In this document: positions 51,988-58,116 of the stretch, piece after piece
Numbering within the stretch: the first letter of the stretch is position 1
How the letters are laid out: every line of letters starts with the position of its first letter
Assembly: GCA_021405315.1 (NCBI GenBank)
Contig: QWIH01000021.1
Coordinates: 1-58,116, forward strand
Length of the DNA stretch: 58,116 nucleotides
Direction: 5' to 3'
From: Leptolyngbya sp. PLA1
GTDB lineage: Bacteria; Planctomycetota; Phycisphaerae; Phycisphaerales; UBA1924
Notes under the pieces: generated by a model
What the model was told of the DNA's origin: nothing
What the model saw: only the letters and a program-made list of their open reading frames with translations
Database searches by the model: none
Made by a program: the position numbers and the translations under genes

Positions 51988-53232
51988 TCACGCGGCGGGT
52001 GGCGCCAGGGGCGCGGGGCCCAGCGTGACGATGGTCGTTCGACCGAGGCAACGCCTCGCGAGGTAGGCGTTCACCTGGTCGAGGGTCACGCGATCGATGG
52101 CGTCTGAGACTTCGTGGAGCGAACGCGGGCGCCCCAGGCGACGCATGTCCGACGCGAGCGCCGCGGCACGGGCGGCGGTGGACTCGCCCCCAAAGACCAC
52201 GCTGCTCTTGAGGCCAACCTTGGCCCGTGCGAACTCATCCGGGGTGACGGCACCGGCGCCCGACATGATCCGCCTCAGTTCGGCATCGAGGACGTCGAGC
52301 GACTCCTGAGCTCGCTCGGGCGTGGTGCCGACATACGCGGAGACCACGCCGTAGTCACGGTCGCCCCGGTACGACGCGGAAACGGAGTAGCACAGGCCCC
52401 GCTTCTCACGGACCTCGGAGAACAGGCGGCCCGACATCCCGCCCGAGAGCACGGCGATGACGAACCGCTCGAGCACGGAGTCCGGGTGCCCTTCCGGGGG
52501 GGCCTCGTGGGCAAGCAGGACCTGCACCTGGCTGGTCTGCTCGTTCTCGTGGTGATAACCCCCCGCGGGCGCGGCGCCGATGGCCGGCTCGGGGTATTCG
52601 CCGGTCCAGGTTGCGAGGAGGCGGGAGAAGGTGTCGCGGACGTGAGCGGGGTCGACGGCCCCCGCGACGGAGATGATCGAGCGAACCGGCCTGGCACGGG
52701 CGAACCAGCCTCCCACGAGGTCCTCGCGTTCCAGGGCCTCGAGCCCCTCGCGGGTGCCCAGACCGGAACGGTTGAGGGGAGAGGGAAGGTGCGCGGCTCG
52801 GAGCATGAGGCCGGCCCGCTCCTGGGGCTCGTCCTTGAGTGCCGCGATGGCCTGGAGCGCCAGGTCGCGCGACGGATCGATCGCGTCGTAGTCCATGCGG
52901 GGACGGAGGGCCATCTCCGCGAGGAGAGAGGCCGCCGGGGCGAAGCGGTCGCCCAGCATGGTGGAGCCGAGTCTGAAGGTGAGGGCCCCGACCTCGGTGG
53001 CACGGGAAGCGCCGATGGCGTCGAAGGCCTCGACCTGCGCGCGGGAATCAAGCGACCCGGCGCCGCGGAGCAGCAGTTCGGCGAACATCGCGGACATGCC
53101 GAGCTTGCCCTCAGGGTCCATCGCGTATCCGGCGGGCAGAAGCCAGGTGATGGAGGCGGAGCGAACGCCGGCGATGCGTTCGATGATGAGCGAGCAGCCG
53201 CAGTCGAGCGTGTGCGTGGTCAGATCGGACAT
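51988..53232 (-). CDS. M16-family protein lacking the zinc motif
   Basis: The 414-residue protein starts at the ATG at 53232. The family pattern G-L-x-H-F-x-E-H-M-x-F-K-G appears as GMSAMFAELLLRG (residues 45-57), so the two His and the Glu of HxxEH become A48, E52 and A51. The second half is intact (MSGRLFSEVREKRGLCYSVSASY), which in M16 pairs with a partner subunit. The protein is therefore probably the non-catalytic partner or a processing chaperone. No catalytic M16 gene is in this window. The next gene on its strand, argS, starts 47 bp downstream. Confidence 0.82.
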   Translation of the reverse strand: MSDLTTHTLDCGCSLIIERIAGVRSASITWLLPAGYAMDPEGKLGMSAMFAELLLRGAGSLDSRAQVEAFDAIGASRATEVGALTFRLGSTMLGDRFAPAASLLAEMALRPRMDYDAIDPSRDLALQAIAALKDEPQERAGLMLRAAHLPSPLNRSGLGTREGLEALEREDLVGGWFARARPVRSIISVAGAVDPAHVRDTFSRLLATWTGEYPEPAIGAAPAGGYHHENEQTSQVQVLLAHEAPPEGHPDSVLERFVIAVLSGGMSGRLFSEVREKRGLCYSVSASYRGDRDYGVVSAYVGTTPERAQESLDVLDAELRRIMSGAGAVTPDEFARAKVGLKSSVVFGGESTAARAAALASDMRRLGRPRSLHEVSDAIDRVTLDQVNAYLARRCLGRTTIVTLGPAPLAPPAA

Positions 53233-53335
53233 GACGGGGTGAGTGTACCTCGCGCGGCGTGCGCATCGCGGAGGCGCGCGGACCGGAGTTCTCCACATTT
53301 TTCTTCGTTGCTCAAGCACGGGGGGCATGACTTCC

Positions 53336-53341
53336 GATAAT
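53336..53341 (+). promoter_or_regulatory. Candidate -10 element for the micro-ORF transcript
   Basis: GATAAT matches five of six bases of the -10 consensus and lies 79 bases before the first micro-ORF. The -35 region is not clear. Confidence 0.35.
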
Positions 53342-53419
53342 CTGAACACCCATGGGAGCGGCGTTGAGCGCACAGTGCGCGAGACCGACCGCGGCCCGAC
53401 TCGTTGAAGGAGACTGTTC

Positions 53420-53470
53420 ATGGCCAAGAAGGCAAAGAAGAAGGCGAAGAAGAAGGCGAAGAAGAAGTAA
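53420..53470 (+). CDS. Lysine-rich micro-protein 1, 16 aa
   Basis: The ATG at 53420 is preceded by AAGGAG with seven bases between, and the frame ends in TAA. The peptide is M-A-K-K followed by three A-K-K-K units: 12 of 16 residues are Lys. Codons are mostly AAG, fitting the GC-rich host. It is followed 50 bases on by a second, nearly identical ORF with its own ribosome site. Lysine-rich tails of this kind bind nucleic acids in histone H1-like proteins, but function here is unknown. Confidence 0.6.
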   Translation: MAKKAKKKAKKKAKKK

Positions 53471-53520
53471 CAACTTCGCCCATCGTTTTCTGAACAGCAC
53501 CCCTCACAAAGGAGCCAAAA

Positions 53521-53571
53521 ATGGCCAAGAAAGCCAAGAAGAAGGCGAAGAAGAAGTCCAAGAAGAAGTGA
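53521..53571 (+). CDS. Lysine-rich micro-protein 2, 16 aa
   Basis: The ATG at 53521 follows AAAGGAG with six bases between; the stop is TGA at 53569. The peptide differs from the first only by Ala to Ser at residue 13. Two such ORFs in a row with good ribosome sites is unlikely to be chance. The region between them (53471-53520) holds no other feature. A hairpin (53576-53592, stem GCGGCG / CGCCGC) directly follows the second stop. Confidence 0.6.
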   Translation: MAKKAKKKAKKKSKKK

Positions 53572-53835
53572 CGATGCGGCGCTGACCGCCGCGTGAGAGA
53601 GGAGCGCTGTGCGGGCATAAAGCCCCGGCGGATCCGTGGGGCTGTTCGCCCCGGCAAGGCTCCTCAGACCCGCGAACCGTCAGCGTCGACCCGCAGCCCG
53701 GCGCTCCCAAAGGAGCGCGCCGAGGGCCGCGACGGGCTTCAAGCCCGTTCACAACTGACAGGTACTCGACGACGCGGGGTCCGGCAACGGGCCCCGCGTT
53801 CGCGTTTTGGGCGGCGCGTGGGGCAACAATCAGCC
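53572..53835. other. Noncoding stretch with several hairpins
   Basis: The 264 bases between the second micro-ORF and the next gene contain hairpins at 53576-53592, around 53734-53752 (ACGGGCT / AGCCCGT) and at 53772-53799. Partly complementary GC blocks (GGGGC...GCCCC) lie at 53640-53660. It may be a long 3' leader, a small RNA or spacer. I see no coding signal on either strand. Confidence 0.4.
53772..53799 (+). terminator. Terminator-like hairpin before the DUF2470-like gene
   Basis: ACGCGGGG-T-CC, loop GGCAAC, GG-G-CCCCGCGT forms an 11-position stem followed by TTCGCGTTTTGG. It could end the micro-ORF transcript. Confidence 0.6.
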
Positions 53836-54444
53836 ATGAGCAGCCCGCCCGAAGACCTCTCCGATCTCGGAAGACGCCTCTGGGGGGTGACCGAGGGCGT
53901 GCTCGCCTTTGCCGGACTCGTCGATCCCGCGTCCGTGTTCATCGATCGGGAGAGCGGCATGCCGGTCCTGCCTGTACCCACGGCGGTTGTCGTCTCCGGG
54001 GAAGAGGTGGCGCTCCTCTCGCCCGAGGAGACTCCGGATGCGCTCACCGTGCTTGGCGTGCCCGAGGAACTCTCACCCGAGCGGCACGGGGCGTGCGACA
54101 GGCACATCGCCTGCTTCGGGCGTCCCCGCCACCCGCGCTGGGCGCTGCTCCGGGTCACGATGATCAAGAGGCTGGACCGGGTCGCCGGGCCGGAGATCCT
54201 GGGCCCCGACCCGCTGGCCCGCGTCGAGGGCGCCCTGTGCCGGCGCCTCAATGCGGACCACACGGCGCTGGTCCGCGCCTGCTCCTCCCGCGCGCGGGTG
54301 CAGGTCGAGCACCCGATGGCGGTCGGGGTTGATCGTTTCGGCGTCCTCGTGCGGGCGCGCTTCGGCGTGATTCGGCTTGAGTTCGAGCACGAGGCGGGAA
54401 CGCCCGAACTCGCCGAGCGGGCCCTCGCGGAGCTGCTCGCATGA
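53836..54444 (+). CDS. DUF2470/HugZ-like protein, 202 aa
   Basis: The start is the ATG at 53836. The C-terminal 75 residues fit DUF2470: RRLNADHTALVRACS, then AVGVDRFGVLVRARFGVIRLEFEHEAGTPELAERALAELLA. The N-terminal part has strands resembling a divergent flavin- or haem-binding PNPOx-like domain (VPTAVVVSGEEVALLSPEE). Related HugZ proteins take part in haem use. The key residues for haem binding are not clear here. The next gene overlaps by 4 bp (ATGA). Confidence 0.65.
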   Translation: MSSPPEDLSDLGRRLWGVTEGVLAFAGLVDPASVFIDRESGMPVLPVPTAVVVSGEEVALLSPEETPDALTVLGVPEELSPERHGACDRHIACFGRPRHPRWALLRVTMIKRLDRVAGPEILGPDPLARVEGALCRRLNADHTALVRACSSRARVQVEHPMAVGVDRFGVLVRARFGVIRLEFEHEAGTPELAERALAELLA

Positions 54445-55739
54445 CCACCTTGGCCCATCCCGCGAGCGGCTCGCCCGGGGTGGGGCTTCGAGAGTCGCAC
54501 GCCCACGTCGCCATGCTCGGGAGGGAACTCTCGGCCCTGGCGCTGCACGATTGCACCTCCAGGGGCGAGGCGCTGGACCGCATCTCACGCGAGGCGGCAC
54601 GACGGCGCGAGGCAAGGGAGCCGGGCTGGCTCCTGGCGGCGGGCGTGCGGGTGGAAGCCTGGGACGATCCCCGCTGGCCCACGATGCCGGAACTGGACGC
54701 CTGCTGTCCGGACCGTGCGTGCTTCGTCCGGGGATTTGACTACCACTCGTGCGCGGTGAACCGGCACGCGTTCGAGAGTGCAGGGCTCCGAGACGCGACG
54801 CCGGACCCCGAGGGGGGGGTCATCGGTCGAAGCGCAGACGGGCTGCCCAACGGGCTGCTGCTCGAGGCGGCGTACGCACTCGTGCGCGATGCCATCCCCG
54901 AGCCCACGCGCGACCAGTGGCGGGGAATGCTCCGCCTCGGGCTCTCGACACTCGCCTCGCACGGCTTTGTCGAGGTGGACGACCTGCTCAGCCAGCCCTG
55001 GCTGGGTGCCATGCTCGCGGAAATGCACGACGCGGGGGATCTGCCGCTGCGAGTGAGACTTTTCGTGCCCTGGACCCGCATCGGTGAGGAAGCCGCCGCC
55101 GCCCGCGACTATGAAAGGCCGGGCTGGGTGGAGCTGGGCGGGGGGAAGGCGTTCGCGGACGGCACGCTGAACAGCCGCACCGCGTGGATGCTGCACCGCT
55201 ACCGCGATCCGCTCCCGGACCACCCGTGCGGGTCGGCGCTGATGCCCGAGCCCGAGCTTCGGGCGGCGATGAAGGCGTGCGCCGGCGTCGGGGTCTGGCT
55301 CGCGGTGCACGCCATCGGCGATGGTGCCGTGCGGGCCGTACTGAACGCCCGGGAGGCCAACCCCGGGACACCCGTGCGGATCGAGCACGCGGAGGTCATC
55401 GATCGGGCGGACGTGCCACGCTTCGCGGAGCTGGGAGTCACGTGCAGCGTGCAGCCCTGCCATCTTCTCTATGACACGGAGGTTCTGAAGCGCCAACTGC
55501 CCCACAGGCTCGACCGGGTCCTGCCCCTGCGGGAACTGCTCGCGAGCGGTCTGGAGCCGGGCCGCGGGTTGGTCTTCGGCAGCGACGCCCCGATCGTGAG
55601 GCCCGATCCGGAGGATTCGATCGTGGCGGCGACCAGCCGCAGGTGCCCGGGCTCCCCCCCCGAGATGGCGGTGGCGTTCGACCAGGCGATCCCGGAAGAG
55701 ATCGCCCGGGCGTGCCTCGCGGCCCCGGGCAGGAAGTGA
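54441..55739 (+). CDS. Amidohydrolase family 3 (YtcJ-like) protein
   Basis: The 432-residue protein has the metal-binding start ESHAHVAML, the middle motif GGGKAFADGTLNSRTAWML, then LAVHAIGDGAVRAVLNA and RIEHAEVI, and the last metal aspartate in VFGSDAPIVRPDP. This is the YtcJ/amidohydrolase 3 order, a TIM-barrel hydrolase of amide or ester bonds. The substrate is unknown. It is coupled to the upstream DUF2470-like gene and lies 57 bp before phhA. No signal peptide is seen. Confidence 0.85.
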   Translation: MTTLAHPASGSPGVGLRESHAHVAMLGRELSALALHDCTSRGEALDRISREAARRREAREPGWLLAAGVRVEAWDDPRWPTMPELDACCPDRACFVRGFDYHSCAVNRHAFESAGLRDATPDPEGGVIGRSADGLPNGLLLEAAYALVRDAIPEPTRDQWRGMLRLGLSTLASHGFVEVDDLLSQPWLGAMLAEMHDAGDLPLRVRLFVPWTRIGEEAAAARDYERPGWVELGGGKAFADGTLNSRTAWMLHRYRDPLPDHPCGSALMPEPELRAAMKACAGVGVWLAVHAIGDGAVRAVLNAREANPGTPVRIEHAEVIDRADVPRFAELGVTCSVQPCHLLYDTEVLKRQLPHRLDRVLPLRELLASGLEPGRGLVFGSDAPIVRPDPEDSIVAATSRRCPGSPPEMAVAFDQAIPEEIARACLAAPGRK

Positions 55740-55796
55740 CGCGGGGGGCGGGCGGAGGGTGCTGCGTACGATTCCGGACCCAGCGGGAGGCTCTCC

Positions 55797-56765
55797 ATGA
55801 GGCCGGACATCAAGTACAACAACGTCATTGACAGCGACGAGGCCCGGATCGCCCAGGCGGCCGCGGACGCGGCGCCGGAGATGCCCGCCGCAGAGATCAA
55901 CGCGGACAAGTTCTACATCACCCAGCGGTACGACCTCTACACACGCGAGGACCACGACGTGTGGCGGGACCTGTTCGACCGTCGCTGGACGGTCCTGGAG
56001 CAGCAGGTCAGCCGCATCTTCATCGAGGGGATGCGGATTCTCCGGCTCTCGCGCGATCGCCTCCCCCTGCTGGACGACTGGGTGGCCGACAAGGACATCG
56101 AGATCGCCGGGGGCGTCAAGGTTGCCAAGGGGACCCGGCTTGAAGGGATCAACACCTTCCTGAAGCAGGCGAGCCACTGGGCGAGCTACGGCGTGCCGGG
56201 GTACCTCCCGGCAAAGGCGTTCTTCGCCTGCCTGGCGCAGCGGGAGTTTCCGACGACGGTGCTCATCCGCCCGCGCGAGGTCATGGACTACCTGCCCGAG
56301 CCGGACATCTTCCATGACGTCTTCGGGCACGTGCCCCTGCACACGCTGAAGGTCTTTGCGGACTTCCTCCAGACCTACGGGCGGGCGGCGCTCCTCTGCG
56401 AGGACGAGGTGCACATCAAGCGCCTGGCCAGGCTCTTCTGGTTCACCGTGGAGTTTGGGCTCATCCGCGAGGACGGGAAGATCAAGATCTACGGCAGCGG
56501 CCTGGTCTCCAGCCACGGCGAGTCCGCGTATGCCCTGACGGGCGCCTGGGAACAGGCTGGACGCTCCGCGCCCGACTGCGTGAAGCGGGACGTGCCCGAG
56601 TATCGCCCGTTCGATCTCGACCGCGTGTGCGAGACGGACTTCGAGATCGACCACTACCAGCCCATCTACTACGTGCTCGAGAGCTTCGAGCAGCTCCGCG
56701 ACGCGATGAACGAGTACGCGGAGCAGGTGATCGGCGAGGCCGGCATGGCCCGCGCCCGGGGCTGA
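55797..56765 (+). CDS. phhA: Phenylalanine 4-monooxygenase (aromatic amino acid hydroxylase)
   Basis: The enzyme uses tetrahydrobiopterin and non-haem iron to turn phenylalanine into tyrosine. The iron ligands are H173 and H178 in IFHDVFGHVP and E219 in FWFTVEFGL. Other family segments are FLKQASHWASYGVPGYLPAKAFF and KIKIYGSGLVSSHGES. The length of 322 residues matches bacterial single-domain members. The start ATG at 55797 follows GGGAGGC. Tyrosine rather than tryptophan specificity is the usual bacterial form but is not proven by the sequence. Confidence 0.92.
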   Translation: MRPDIKYNNVIDSDEARIAQAAADAAPEMPAAEINADKFYITQRYDLYTREDHDVWRDLFDRRWTVLEQQVSRIFIEGMRILRLSRDRLPLLDDWVADKDIEIAGGVKVAKGTRLEGINTFLKQASHWASYGVPGYLPAKAFFACLAQREFPTTVLIRPREVMDYLPEPDIFHDVFGHVPLHTLKVFADFLQTYGRAALLCEDEVHIKRLARLFWFTVEFGLIREDGKIKIYGSGLVSSHGESAYALTGAWEQAGRSAPDCVKRDVPEYRPFDLDRVCETDFEIDHYQPIYYVLESFEQLRDAMNEYAEQVIGEAGMARARG

Positions 56766-56796
56766 GACCGCCTGCCGGGACCGCCCGAGGGGGGCG

Positions 56797-57990
56797 TCAG
56801 CTCTTGAAGACTGTCCCGATGTCGAGCTTGAGCAGGCGAAGCGAGCTGAGCACCGCCGAGACCACGCACACCACGAGAACGACCACGCCCGCGAAGAGCA
56901 TGGTCCAGGGCGTGAGGGCGTAGGGCATGGCCTCGGCGCTGATGACGGACCCGAGCAGGGCCGAGGCGCCCACGCCAAGCCCGAAGCCCGCCGCCCCGGA
57001 GGCCAGGGCCTGGGCCGCCACGATGCGCAGGATCATCGAGGTCGGCGCCCCCAGGGCCTTGAAGGTCACGTAGTAGCGCGCATTGTCGACCGTGAAGAGG
57101 TACAGCAGCAGCGAGCTGACCGAGACCCCCACCACCACCGCGATGGTGATCATCATGGCGATGCGCGCCACCACGCCCGTCGTCCGCACGTAGTACCAGT
57201 AGGTGTCGTCGGAAAACTCGGCCGACGTACGCGCACGCAGCCCGGTCGCGGCTTCGATGGCACGGGCGACGGCCGCCGCGTCCTCACCCGGCCCGGGGCT
57301 CGCCAGCACGAAGGACATGAAGTTCCTCTGCCTGGGGGTGATCGACTCCGCCCGGCTGTAGGTCGTGTAGACCACCGCCCGCGCCAGGAACCGCGGCGTC
57401 AGCCTTGCGACCCCAGACACCACCATCCGGTGGTCGTTCGCGGTCATCTCGTCCCCGATCCGCATCTCCCGCGTCTCCACGTCGAGCCTCGGCGGATTCC
57501 ACCCGGGCGCGCGGGGCGAAGGCGCATCCACGGTGCGGAGCGTCGAACGCGTGGCCGCGTCGTCCACGATGACGGCGTCCGTCGCTCGGAGCGAGGCCAG
57601 ATCCCCCGCGACAAGGTCCCGGGGGGCTCCGATCAGCGTCTCGTCGTCCACGCCGATGAGCAGCACGGGCTTGTATGCGCCATGGGGGAGCCTCACACGC
57701 ATGCTCCCCGAGTAGAACGGCACGGCCCACGCCACGCCCGAGACGCCCCGCACCCTGTGCAGTGACGTCGGGGGCAGGCCCGCGGGCTCGTCGGCGTACT
57801 CGACCGCCGGGTCCATCACCCAGATCCTGGCCTCCGGGATGTCGCTCACGAGCGCATAGCTGCGACGCATCATGCCCGTGAACATCGAAAGCATGTGGCA
57901 GATGAGGAACGTGCAGAGAAGCACGCCGAGCACCACGCCCCACCAGCGTGCGGCCTGCCCCGTCAGCATGCGCAGTCCGATGCGGATCAC
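56797..57990 (-). CDS. FtsX-like ABC transporter permease, 397 aa
   Basis: The start is a GTG at 57990 (VIRIGLRML...). The first membrane helix (ARWWGVVLGVLLCTFLICHML) is followed by a 240-residue periplasmic domain and three C-terminal helices: IAMMITIAVVVGVSVSSLLLYLFT, FKALGAPTSMILRIVAAQALASG and WTMLFAGVVVLVVCVVSAVLSSL. This MacB/FtsX/DevC layout needs an ATPase partner; the MacB-type ATPase at 14141-14902 is distant. It may export a lipid or lipoprotein. It converges on phhA with 31 bp between the stops. Confidence 0.85.
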   Translation of the reverse strand: MIRIGLRMLTGQAARWWGVVLGVLLCTFLICHMLSMFTGMMRRSYALVSDIPEARIWVMDPAVEYADEPAGLPPTSLHRVRGVSGVAWAVPFYSGSMRVRLPHGAYKPVLLIGVDDETLIGAPRDLVAGDLASLRATDAVIVDDAATRSTLRTVDAPSPRAPGWNPPRLDVETREMRIGDEMTANDHRMVVSGVARLTPRFLARAVVYTTYSRAESITPRQRNFMSFVLASPGPGEDAAAVARAIEAATGLRARTSAEFSDDTYWYYVRTTGVVARIAMMITIAVVVGVSVSSLLLYLFTVDNARYYVTFKALGAPTSMILRIVAAQALASGAAGFGLGVGASALLGSVISAEAMPYALTPWTMLFAGVVVLVVCVVSAVLSSLRLLKLDIGTVFKS

Positions 57991-58021
57991 CGCATCAGCG
58001 TATCCGGGACGGGGGGCGGGG

Positions 58022-58116
58022 TCAGGGGCACCCGCCGCCACCCACGATGTTGATGACGGCGGAGACGTCGTCCTGATCGATGTTGCCGTCGTTGTTCACG
58101 TCGAGCAGGGTGGGGA
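58022..58116 (-). CDS. C-terminal fragment of a dockerin-like protein, cut by window edge
   Basis: The last 31 codons read TLLDVNNDGNIDQDDVSAV, then INIVGGGGCP and stop. It is a dockerin-like repeat (D-V-N-N-D-G-N-I-D-Q-D-D-V) ending in C-P, like the protease at 46073 (NAGAGCP) and its neighbour (SGECPG). The start is outside the window. Confidence 0.7.
   Translation of the reverse strand, partial: PTLLDVNNDGNIDQDDVSAVINIVGGGGCP

Overview
The window is about 58 kb of GC-rich (roughly two thirds G+C), densely coded bacterial chromosome. Several signs point to a planctomycete, probably class Phycisphaerae. Four secreted proteins end in a PEP-CTERM-like tail (P-x-P-G, a short hydrophobic stretch, then R-R-R-R). 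Three protein ends carry dockerin-like D-x-N-x-D-G-x-x-D-x-x-D repeats. Two membrane proteins carry a C-x-x-C-G-Y...C-P-E-C-G ribbon, and one protein belongs to the HYExAFE-type family known from planctomycetes. No rRNA, tRNA, CRISPR array, insertion sequence or phage gene was seen. This taxonomic call is an inference from protein style, not from a marker-gene search.

Layout. 1-3.7 kb: minus-strand run with a PSP1-domain protein cut by the window edge, three small secreted or membrane proteins, a nuclease-like HYExAFE protein and a methyltransferase. 3.9-5.3 kb: uvrC without its C-terminal HhH region. 5.3-11.3 kb: minus-strand run with a pseudopilin-like protein, cupin, GT4 glycosyltransferase, zinc-ribbon membrane protein, truA, two tiny membrane proteins and nuoG. 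11.4-14.1 kb: three PEP-CTERM-like surface proteins, two of them tandem paralogues. 14.1-17.8 kb: ABC ATPase, STAS protein, GroES-like protein, aroA and an asparaginase half. 17.9-19.6 kb: motA and motB, with a histidine-rich MotB N-terminus. 19.6-24.3 kb: a divergent GH35 enzyme and a TolC-type lipoprotein. 24.3-34.2 kb: mixed housekeeping (two GNATs, LOG protein, HD-GYP protein, nadB, thioesterase, radA) with small lipoproteins and membrane proteins. 34.3-41.7 kb: a very large AsmA-like protein, a metallo-beta-lactamase-fold protein without its metal motif, a fourth PEP-CTERM-like protein and a GDP-mannose-3,5-epimerase-like enzyme with a histone-H1-like tail. 41.8-45.9 kb: a PhoB/PhoR-type two-component system divergent from an OprP/OprO-like porin. 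46-50 kb: an M36-type metalloprotease with a dockerin-like end, followed by a second dockerin-like secreted protein. 50-58.1 kb: argS, an M16 homologue without the zinc motif, two tandem 16-residue lysine-rich micro-ORFs, a DUF2470-like protein, an amidohydrolase, phenylalanine hydroxylase, an FtsX-like permease and the last codons of another dockerin-like protein.

Two observations stand out. First, the M36 protease has its only plausible ATG and signal peptide separated from its body by a tract of four CGGCATT heptamers that puts them out of frame. Removing one copy (or adding two) would join them into a clean secreted precursor, which is what a slipped-strand phase switch would look like (or a repeat-length sequencing error). 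Second, at 53.4-53.6 kb there are two adjacent micro-ORFs, each with a strong ribosome-binding site, encoding near-identical 16-residue peptides that are three-quarters lysine.
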